Assembly (NCBI GenBank): GCA_016285815.1
Contig: JAEERN010000086.1
Span: 1 to 11,416, forward strand
Reading direction: 5' to 3'
Length of the DNA stretch: 11,416 nt
Source of the DNA: Clostridiales bacterium
GTDB taxonomy: Bacteria > Bacillota > Clostridia > Oscillospirales > QAMX01
The notes below the pieces were generated by a model, which did not search any database, had not been told where the DNA came from, and saw only the letters and a program-made list of their open reading frames with translations. Below are positions 1 to 5,595 of this stretch, piece by piece. Position 1 is the stretch's first letter. Each line of letters begins with the position of its first letter. The translations under genes and the position numbers were made by a program.

Positions 1-591
1 CCCGAGAAGCTGGCCTTCTATTCCAAGGCCACCACGGACTTCGAGTTCCTGTTCCCCTTCGGCTGGGGCGAGCTGTGGGGCGTTGCCGACCGCACGGACT
101 ACGACCTGACCCAGCACCAGACCCACTCCGGCGTCTCCATGGACTATTTCGACCAGGAGGCCAACGAGCACTATATCCCCTACGTCATCGAGCCCTCGCT
201 GGGCGCGGACCGCGCGGCGCTGGCGTTTTTGGTGGACGCCTACGACGAGGAGACGCTGGAAAACGGCGACACCCGCGTCGTGCTGCGGCTGCACCCGTTC
301 CTGGCCCCGTACAAGGCGGCGGTCCTGCCGCTGTCCAAAAAGCTGTCCGACAAGGCCGCCGAGGTCTTCGAGCAGCTCTCCGCCCTGTTCCCGACGGACT
401 TCGACGACGCCGGCTCCATCGGCAAGCGCTATCGCCGCGAGGACGAGATCGGCACCCCGTGGTGCGTGGTCTACGACTTTGAGTCGGAAAACGACCGCTG
501 CGTCACCATCCGGGACCGCGACACCATGCAGCAGGTCCGGATCCCCATTGACGGGCTCAAGGCCTGGTTCGACGGCAAGCTGGAGTTCTGA
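1..591 (+). CDS. glyQS: Glycyl-tRNA synthetase, alpha2 (single-chain) type, C-terminal part
   Basis: Partial at its 5' end: the frame is open from base 1 and stops at TGA 589-591, giving the last 196 residues. The enzyme charges tRNA-Gly with glycine in the cytoplasm. Visible hallmarks are FGWGELWGVADRTDYDL followed by YFDQEANEHYIPYVIEPSLGADR. The latter is the class II motif 3 region, with its arginine in SLGADR, as found in the eukaryote-like/Gram-positive dimeric GlyRS and not in the alpha2beta2 enzyme. The last ~100 residues (from RVVLRLHPFLAPYKAAVLPL) form the anticodon-binding domain and end in the usual short tail. The catalytic N-terminus lies outside the window. The gene is followed after 27 bases by a strong terminator, so it is transcribed separately from the next gene. 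Recognition is by family-typical sequence and is very secure. Confidence 0.97.
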   Translation, partial: PEKLAFYSKATTDFEFLFPFGWGELWGVADRTDYDLTQHQTHSGVSMDYFDQEANEHYIPYVIEPSLGADRAALAFLVDAYDEETLENGDTRVVLRLHPFLAPYKAAVLPLSKKLSDKAAEVFEQLSALFPTDFDDAGSIGKRYRREDEIGTPWCVVYDFESENDRCVTIRDRDTMQQVRIPIDGLKAWFDGKLEF

Positions 592-618
592 TCTCCTAAT
601 TCCCCTTTTCGATCCCCC

Positions 619-656
619 GGACCGGCCGCGCTGACCCCGCGCGGCCGGTCCTTTTT
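619..656 (+). terminator. Rho-independent terminator of glycyl-tRNA synthetase gene
   Basis: A perfect 13-bp inverted repeat (619-631 with 639-651, beginning GGACCGGCC) encloses a 7-base loop and is followed directly by five T (652-656). It lies 27 bases after the GlyRS stop codon and separates that gene from the regulator downstream. Confidence 0.93.
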
Positions 657-721
657 CGCCGGCACGGCAATCTCACCATACCGCTTCCCGGTTTTTTTCA
701 AAGATTTGTCGGGTTTTGGGC

Positions 722-750
722 TTTTCGGGGCGGGCTTTTTTCTGTATAAT
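722..750 (+). promoter_or_regulatory. Predicted promoter for the XRE/cupin - acyl-CoA synthetase unit
   Basis: A consensus -10 box TATAAT lies at 745-750. The -35 region 17 bases upstream (TTTTCG, 722-727) matches TTGACA poorly (3 of 6), which would fit a promoter that is weak or activator-dependent. It sits downstream of the GlyRS terminator and about 47 bases before the ATG at 798, in an otherwise gene-free 206-base gap. The -10 is clear; the -35 assignment is tentative. Confidence 0.65.
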
Positions 751-760
751 AATGCACAAA

Positions 761-778
761 GAACGGGTCCATCCGTTC
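761..778. promoter_or_regulatory. Inverted repeat in the early leader, possible operator
   Basis: GAACGG (761-766) and CCGTTC (773-778) are exact reverse complements separated by 6 bases. They begin 11 bases after the -10 box, close to the expected transcription start. The position suits a repressor site, for example for autoregulation by the XRE/cupin protein encoded just downstream. A 6-bp dyad can arise by chance in GC-rich DNA, so the role is inference. Confidence 0.35.
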
Positions 779-797
779 GGGAAAGGCGGTCTCTGTC

Positions 798-1406
798 ATG
801 AACGAAAAAATCCGCGCCATCGCCGAGCGAATCGTCGGCGTCCGGGAGACGCTTGGCATCTCCTGCAAGGAGATGAGCGAGACGCTTGGCATCACCCCGG
901 CGGAATACGCCGAATACGAGAGCGGCTCGAGGGATTTCTCCTTTTCGCTGCTCTATGAGATCGCCATCAAGTTCGGCATCGACATCACCGAGCTGATCAC
1001 CGGGGACGTGCCCCGGCTGTCGCGCTTTTCCCTGATCCGCAGCGGCGAGGGACTGCCCATCGAGCGGCGGCGCGGCTTTGCCTATCAACACATGGCCTAT
1101 CTCTTCCGCGACCGGATCTCCGAGCCGTTCCGCGTCGTCGCCAAATACGACGCCGCGCTGGAGAGCCAGCCCATCCACCTGTCCTCTCACTCCGGCCACG
1201 AGTTCGACTATATCCTCTCCGGCCGGCTCAAGGTCCAGATCGAGAACCACGTCATGGAGCTGGACCCGGGCGACGCGCTGTACTACGACGCGCACAACCG
1301 CCACGGCATGATCGCCGTGGGCGGCGAAGACTGTGTGTTCCTCGCCGTCATCTCCAGCTCGGAATACGAAAAAGACGAGAAGAAGGATCAGGGAAACGAC
1401 CTATGA
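798..1406 (+). CDS. XRE-family regulator with C-terminal cupin domain
   Basis: A 202-residue protein. Residues ~8-66 form an XRE/Cro-type helix-turn-helix (GISCKEMSETLGITPAEYAEYESG, then a helix ending in FGIDITELITG). Residues ~115-190 form a single cupin barrel with metal-site-like histidines in HSGHEFDYILSG (131-142), the PGD turn (157-159) and H166/H169 in DAHNRHGM. This architecture is known for small-molecule-responsive transcription factors, in which the cupin senses the ligand. The start at 798 is preceded by a purine-rich GGAAAGGCGG stretch about 8 bases upstream. Its stop overlaps the next start (ATGA, 1403-1406), implying translational coupling with the acyl-CoA synthetase-like gene; it probably regulates that gene in response to its substrate or product. 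DNA for residues ~17-21 and ~28-32 contains the same 15 bases twice, giving ETLGI at both places. Family assignment is firm; the ligand is unknown. Confidence 0.93.
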   Translation: MNEKIRAIAERIVGVRETLGISCKEMSETLGITPAEYAEYESGSRDFSFSLLYEIAIKFGIDITELITGDVPRLSRFSLIRSGEGLPIERRRGFAYQHMAYLFRDRISEPFRVVAKYDAALESQPIHLSSHSGHEFDYILSGRLKVQIENHVMELDPGDALYYDAHNRHGMIAVGGEDCVFLAVISSSEYEKDEKKDQGNDL

Positions 1407-3088
1407 ACGAGTTTTACCGGGACTATCTGAACGAGGAACGCGATGAAGACGGGAACGTTCGCCGCCTCACCTTCCGCGTGCCGGACGATTTCAACTATGC
1501 CTACGACGTGGTGGACCGCATCGCGCGGGAAGAGCCGGACCGCCGAGCGCTGCTCTGGGTGGGCAGCGATTTCTCCGAGCGGCTCTACACCTTCGCCGAC
1601 GTCTCCCGGGAGAGCGACCGGGCCGCGGCCGCCCTGCGCGGCGCGGGCGTTGGCCGGGGGGACCGGGTGCTGCTCATCCTGAAGCGCCATCCGGAAGCCT
1701 GGTTCTGCATCCTGGCCTGCCACAAGCTGGGGGCCGTGGCCATCCCCGCCACCAACATGCTGGGGGCCCACGACATCCTCTACCGGCTCAGGGCGGCGGA
1801 CATCCGCGCCGTGGTCTGCACGCCGGACGAAAACGTCCCCGACCGGGTGGACGAGGCCGAGCGGGAATACGGCCGGCCGCTGATCAAGTTCTGCGCCCAC
1901 CGCGACTGGCCGGGCTGGCGGAACCTGAACGCGGCCATGGCCGCGGCGCCCGCCTTTGCGCCCCTTTCGCCCCGCAACAGCGTCCGGGATCCTATGCTGA
2001 TCTACTTCTCCTCGGGCACCACGGGGATGCCCAAGATGGTCGAGCACAATTTCGCCTACGCCGTCGCCCACATCCCCACGGCCCTGTACTGGCAGAAGGT
2101 CGTGCCCGACGGTCTGCACATGACCGTCGCCGAGTCCGGCTGGGGCAAGTTCGTCTGGGGCAAGCTCTACGGACAGTGGTTCCTGGGCGCGGGCGTCTTC
2201 GCCTACGACTTCGACCGGTTCCACGCCGCCACCATGCTGTCGCTGCTGCAGAAATACCGGATCACCACCTTCTGCGCGCCGCCCACCATCTATCGATTTT
2301 TCATCAAGGAGGACCTGTCCGCCTACGATCTCTCCTCCATCACCCACGCCACCATCGCCGGCGAGGCGCTGAACCCCGAGGTGCTGGAACAGTTCCACGC
2401 CGCCACGGGCCTCACCATCCACGAGGGCTTCGGCATGACCGAGACCACCTGCACCATCATGAACCCGTGGTGGGTCACACCGCGGCCCGGCTCCATGGGA
2501 AAGCCCTCCCCCGCCTATACGGTCACGCTGCTGGACGAGGCGGGGCGCGAGGTCATCCCCGGCGTCACCGGCGAGATCGCCGTCAAGCTCCCGCCGGAGG
2601 GCGGCTTCCAGCCCGGCCTGTTCAACGGCTACTGCGGCGATCCGGAAAAGACGGCCGAGGCCTGCCGGGACGGCTGGTTCCACACCGGCGACACCGCCTG
2701 GAAGGACGAGGACGGCTTCTTCTGGTTCGTGGGCCGGGGAGACGACCTGATCAAATCCTCCGGCTATCGCATCGGCCCCTTTGAGGTGGAGAGCGTCCTC
2801 ATCGAGCACCCCGCCGTGCTGGAATGCGCCGTCACCCCGTACCCCGATCCCACCCGCGGGCTGGCCGTCAAGGCCACCATCCTGCTGGCCCCCGGCTATA
2901 CGCCCGGCGACGAGCTGAAAAAGGAGATCCAGGTCTACGTCAAGACCCACACCGCGCCCTACAAGTACCCGCGCGTGGTGGAATTCGTGGACGCTCTGCC
3001 CAAGACCATCAGCGGCAAGGTCAGCCACGCCGCCATCCGCGACGCGGACTTCAAGCGCTATTACGCCGAACACCCCGAGGAAAAATAG
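1403..3088 (+). CDS. AMP-forming acyl-CoA synthetase (acetyl-/medium-chain acyl-CoA synthetase-like)
   Basis: A 561-residue, full-length member of the ANL adenylating family, which activates a carboxylic acid with ATP to an acyl-adenylate and transfers it to CoA. Core motifs are intact: the P-loop-like YFSSGTTGMPKMVEH (201-215), GFGMTETT (342-349), the ribose-binding aspartate in GWFHTGD (D430), the hinge/arginine region VGRGDDLIKSSGYRIG (443-458, R445, R456), and the C-terminal catalytic lysine in PKTISGKV (K539). PKMVEH rather than PKGV, and ESGWGKFVWGKLYGQWFLGA, resemble the ACSM/acetyl-CoA synthetase-like branch, so a short to medium or aromatic acid is more likely than a long-chain fatty acid. 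The substrate cannot be read from sequence. It is cytosolic, with no signal or membrane segment. It starts within the stop codon of the XRE/cupin regulator and is the last gene of that unit. An ordinary, complete gene. Confidence 0.93.
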   Translation: MNEFYRDYLNEERDEDGNVRRLTFRVPDDFNYAYDVVDRIAREEPDRRALLWVGSDFSERLYTFADVSRESDRAAAALRGAGVGRGDRVLLILKRHPEAWFCILACHKLGAVAIPATNMLGAHDILYRLRAADIRAVVCTPDENVPDRVDEAEREYGRPLIKFCAHRDWPGWRNLNAAMAAAPAFAPLSPRNSVRDPMLIYFSSGTTGMPKMVEHNFAYAVAHIPTALYWQKVVPDGLHMTVAESGWGKFVWGKLYGQWFLGAGVFAYDFDRFHAATMLSLLQKYRITTFCAPPTIYRFFIKEDLSAYDLSSITHATIAGEALNPEVLEQFHAATGLTIHEGFGMTETTCTIMNPWWVTPRPGSMGKPSPAYTVTLLDEAGREVIPGVTGEIAVKLPPEGGFQPGLFNGYCGDPEKTAEACRDGWFHTGDTAWKDEDGFFWFVGRGDDLIKSSGYRIGPFEVESVLIEHPAVLECAVTPYPDPTRGLAVKATILLAPGYTPGDELKKEIQVYVKTHTAPYKYPRVVEFVDALPKTISGKVSHAAIRDADFKRYYAEHPEEK

Positions 3089-3143
3089 ATCCGGCGGCGC
3101 GCCGGATGCAAAAGAACGCGCCTCCGGCAAAGACCATCCCGCG

Positions 3144-3190
3144 AACAAAAGACCGGCCCCCGCTCTGTCGGCGGGGGCCGGTCTTTTGTT
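3144..3190. terminator. Bidirectional terminator between convergent genes
   Basis: A perfect 20-bp inverted repeat (3144-3163 with 3171-3190) encloses a 7-base loop. Its arms begin AACAAAAG and end CTTTTGTT around a GC-rich centre, so either transcript gives a GC stem followed by a U run. It lies 56 bases after the acyl-CoA synthetase stop on the plus strand and 20 bases after the stop of the E2-like gene on the minus strand, so one element serves both. Confidence 0.93.
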
Positions 3191-3209
3191 GTCTGTCGGA
3201 AGATAAGAG

Positions 3210-4118
3210 TCACGCCTGCGCCGGCGTTTCGCCGGACTGCCCGGCGTCGGCGGCCTTCCGGGCGGCCTTTTCCGCGGCGGCGGCGTCCCGGGCGGCCTTT
3301 TTGACCGAATAGGGCGTCTCCAGCTTTTCCGGATCCTTCAGGTACTCGCGCATCCGGGTGAAGGCCTGGGCGAAATAGTGGCCCGAGCAGATCCGCTCGT
3401 CCATGACCACGCCCAGCGGCAGGCACCGCTCGAACTGGACGCCGTCGCGGGTGCGCCGGGGCGACTCGATCATGTTGCCCATGGTGATGGCCACGCTGGT
3501 GGTGCCGAACTCATAGACGTGATGATAGATGTGGTTGGTCCGGATCGAAGCCAGATTCGAGATCAGCAGGCTGGCGTGGAACGGGCTGGCCTTGATGACC
3601 GCCTTGGGCAGCAGACCGATCTCGTCCAGCCCGCGGATGAGCCAGACGGCGAAGCGGATCAGGAAGGGCACCTTGAGGAAGGCGTTCATCCACTTGTCCA
3701 GCAGGTTGGCGCTGTCGTCCCGCCGGTTCTCGGTGATATACTCGTCGATCTTTTTCTGAACGTCCAGGATGGTGTCCTCGGGATCGAGGTAGATCTTGGA
3801 CATGGTGTCGTCGGCCTTGCCGGGGCGCAGGACGACCATGGAGACCGTGATGTCGTTGTGCTGGAAGATGCGCTTGTTCTTGATGAAGCGGTTGACGGCG
3901 GGGAACTCCGCCGCGACCTGCAGATACGCGGAGATCAACAGCGCCAGATGGCTGACGGGCGTCCCCTCGCGGCGCTTGCGGTTCATATACTCCCGCATCG
4001 GCTCTTCCGGAAGCTCGATGGTGATCATGTTCATGGAGTCATAGCGCTTGGTGAGGAAATACGGCACCAGCGTGTAGATCGGGTTTTCCCCCTTGACTCT
4101 GTATCCGTCCGGTCTCAT
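3210..4118 (-). CDS. 2-oxoacid dehydrogenase E2 / CAT-fold acyltransferase-like protein with altered active site
   Basis: A 302-residue protein with the chloramphenicol acetyltransferase/E2 catalytic-domain layout and no lipoyl or subunit-binding domain. Recognisable parts are the N-terminal strand region with PVSHLALLISAYLQVAAEFPAVNRFI (54-79), SMVVLRPG (93-100), the ASLLISNLASIRTNHIYHH stretch (182-200) followed by FGTTSVAITMGNM (204-216), and PLGVVMDERICSGHYFAQAF (234-253). This last segment aligns with the E2 motif DHRxxDG, but the catalytic His is Glu (E241) and the Asp is Ser (S245). It is therefore either catalytically different or non-catalytic. Residues ~147-169 are hydrophobic and could be a membrane-associating helix. 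The last ~30 residues are an Ala/Lys-rich, probably disordered tail. The start is supported by GGAGGGG six bases upstream and a consensus promoter. It is monocistronic and convergent with the acyl-CoA synthetase. The fold is likely; the function is unknown. Confidence 0.82.
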   Translation of the reverse strand: MRPDGYRVKGENPIYTLVPYFLTKRYDSMNMITIELPEEPMREYMNRKRREGTPVSHLALLISAYLQVAAEFPAVNRFIKNKRIFQHNDITVSMVVLRPGKADDTMSKIYLDPEDTILDVQKKIDEYITENRRDDSANLLDKWMNAFLKVPFLIRFAVWLIRGLDEIGLLPKAVIKASPFHASLLISNLASIRTNHIYHHVYEFGTTSVAITMGNMIESPRRTRDGVQFERCLPLGVVMDERICSGHYFAQAFTRMREYLKDPEKLETPYSVKKAARDAAAAEKAARKAADAGQSGETPAQA

Positions 4119-4140
4119 GACGAACCCCTCCGTTTTGTTC

Positions 4141-4169
4141 GGACGGCCCGGGCCAGACGCCCGGCGTCC
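4141..4169 (-). promoter_or_regulatory. GC-rich hairpin in the leader of the E2-like gene
   Basis: On the minus-strand transcript the leader can fold as GGACG-CCGGGC / GTCTG loop / GCCCGG-(GC bulge)-CGTCC, an 11-bp interrupted stem. It ends about 10 bases before the ribosome binding site. There is no U run after it, so it is not a terminator in this direction. It may affect mRNA stability or ribosome access; that role is inference. Confidence 0.4.
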
Positions 4170-4205
4170 TCCGATTTACTTAAAATTTTTGAAATATCTG
4201 CTAAC

Positions 4206-4234
4206 AGTATAGCATCTGCGGGCGGCCCTGTCAA
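4206..4234 (-). promoter_or_regulatory. Consensus sigma-A promoter of the E2-like gene
   Basis: Read on the minus strand: TTGACA (4234-4229), a 17-base spacer, then TATACT (4211-4206) with an extended -10 TG one base before it (TGCTATACT). Transcription should start near 4199, leaving an ~80-base leader before the ATG at 4118. The flanking stretch 4180-4212 is strikingly AT-rich compared with the surroundings. This is a near-perfect housekeeping promoter. Confidence 0.87.
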
Positions 4235-4236
4235 CA

Positions 4237-4262
4237 TGTCCGGCAGAAAAATTTGCCGGACA
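4237..4262. repeat. 9-bp perfect inverted repeat abutting the -35 box
   Basis: TGTCCGGCA (4237-4245) and TGCCGGACA (4254-4262) are exact reverse complements around an 8-base A/T-rich centre. It ends 2 bases from the TTGACA -35 box of the E2-like gene and begins 26 bases past the stop of the upstream 412-residue gene. With no T run after the stem on either strand it is a poor intrinsic terminator. A regulator-binding site is the more attractive reading, though transcript-end processing of the upstream gene is possible. Confidence 0.5.
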
Positions 4263-4287
4263 CGCCCGGTTGCCTCCGGCCCGCCCC

Positions 4288-5526
4288 TCAGGGACCCGCG
4301 AAGGAAACGGTATCGATCCCCGGAAGGCTCAGCATCGCTTCCACCCGCGCGATGAATCGGCGGTAAAAATCCAGGATCGCCGGAATGTCGCTTTTCAACC
4401 GCCGCAGTTCTTTTTTCGTCGGCCGACGGTCTGGCTTTTTGGCATAGTGCCTCCCGAGATAATGGTCCCAGAAGCACGGATCGTCGATATTGTCCGGCGA
4501 GGGATCGTCCCGGTTCCCATCCAGCAGAGAAATCACCCGTTCAAGATCCCGAAGGATGCTTCTCATGCCGTCCGCAGTATAATAATTGGGCACGGCATAC
4601 TCATCGAAGCTCGCGCCGTATCCTTCTGGGTCTTCTTGCACCGACGGATCGAAATACTTGTGAAGATAGCCCAGCAAAAGCATGTCGACCACACCCTTGT
4701 CGATCGACATCCCGTAATGGTCGTCAAAATCGAACTGCTCTTCGTCTCTGCTGCCGGACGGACAGATCCAGTAAGTGTCCCCGTTGTCCCGCCCGCAGGT
4801 GATCTCGAACCGGCCGTTCCACGAAAAGGCCTTTCTGACCCGTCCGTACGGCACCTGCGGATCCCGACGGAAGTCGCATTTGCACACCGAGATCGCGTAC
4901 CAATCGTCTCCTCTTCGCACAAGCTCGATGACGAACCGTTCTTCCAGTTTTATCCGGAAACGGGTGGCGCTTTCGCGCTCATCGATCGGCTTTTCCCGCC
5001 GGATGGAAACGCTGTTGAAATACCGCTTCGTCGTCTCTTCGACCAGGATATCGATCCATTGGATCTTTTTCCCGATCGCTTCGGCAAAGAAGACGTCTGC
5101 ATTGAAGTTCGAGTCGTTCAGGCCGTCTCTCACGTTCACCGGAACGGAGTTCACGGCGATCCGGGCGCCGTTCCACAAGGGCAATATCTCCAGCGTCGTG
5201 TCGTCCTCAAACACGAACTGGATCGGTTCGCAGGCTTCTGCTCTCCAGGGGACCAGGACCTTGTCCACGTCGATCTCCGGGTGCTCGGCCCGCCAATCAG
5301 CCCCCAGCTTGACTCCCAATCCTGCGAACCGCTCGTACAGCAGCATTTCAACGTAAGAAACCGACCTCGCGCTTCCGATGACCTTGATGCTCTTGATCTT
5401 TTTTTCGCCGCTGACCGCTTTTTCCAGCGCGCGGAACGCTTCGTCCGGTCCCGTAAAGCGGGGCGCGGTCCACTTGAAATAGTCGAACCTGCCGCCGGAC
5501 GGATCGCGGTTCTCTGTTCCGATCAT
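4288..5526 (-). CDS. Unrecognised 412-residue protein, lower G+C than neighbours
   Basis: I do not recognise a family. The product is soluble, with no signal peptide or membrane helix. Residues ~43-260 look beta-rich with alternating hydrophobics (for example IKSIKVIGSARSVSYVEMLL, EPIQFVFEDDTTLEILPLWNG, DDWYAISVCKCD). Residues ~265-410 look helical, with a Tyr/Asp-rich segment DFDDHYGMSIDKGVVDMLLLG (266-286) and charged helices near the end (TKKELRRLKSDIPAILDFYRRF). The tail is LPGIDTVSFAGP. Four 60-base lines counted by hand inside it gave 48-60% G+C, against 73% for one line in the adjacent ABC gene, so it may be a later arrival. The ATG at 5526 has GGAG only 3 bases upstream and a better AGAGGAG about 11 bases upstream. 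It lies 69 bases after the ABC exporter with a probable terminator between; no own promoter is evident. It is long and intact with convincing codon structure, so it is a real gene of unknown function. Confidence 0.8.
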   Translation of the reverse strand: MIGTENRDPSGGRFDYFKWTAPRFTGPDEAFRALEKAVSGEKKIKSIKVIGSARSVSYVEMLLYERFAGLGVKLGADWRAEHPEIDVDKVLVPWRAEACEPIQFVFEDDTTLEILPLWNGARIAVNSVPVNVRDGLNDSNFNADVFFAEAIGKKIQWIDILVEETTKRYFNSVSIRREKPIDERESATRFRIKLEERFVIELVRRGDDWYAISVCKCDFRRDPQVPYGRVRKAFSWNGRFEITCGRDNGDTYWICPSGSRDEEQFDFDDHYGMSIDKGVVDMLLLGYLHKYFDPSVQEDPEGYGASFDEYAVPNYYTADGMRSILRDLERVISLLDGNRDDPSPDNIDDPCFWDHYLGRHYAKKPDRRPTKKELRRLKSDIPAILDFYRRFIARVEAMLSLPGIDTVSFAGP

Positions 5527-5553
5527 TTTCTCCGACGCTCCTCTCTTCGAATC

Positions 5554-5571
5554 AAAAACGGGGCGGCCCCG
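5554..5571 (-). terminator. Probable terminator after the ABC exporter gene
   Basis: On the minus strand a short GC stem CGGGG-CCG-CCCCG (5571-5559) is followed by TTTTT (5558-5554), 24 bases after the ABC stop codon. The 5-bp stem and 3-base loop are small, so read-through into the 412-residue gene downstream is plausible. Confidence 0.55.
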
Positions 5572-5595
5572 CCGTCGCCCGCCGGACGGGAGCGG

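Noticed and set aside
1388..3148. A 586-codon minus-strand open frame opposite the acyl-CoA synthetase
   Set aside because: It is Gly/Ala/Val/Asp-rich with no recognisable motif, and the opposite strand encodes a complete ANL enzyme with all catalytic motifs.
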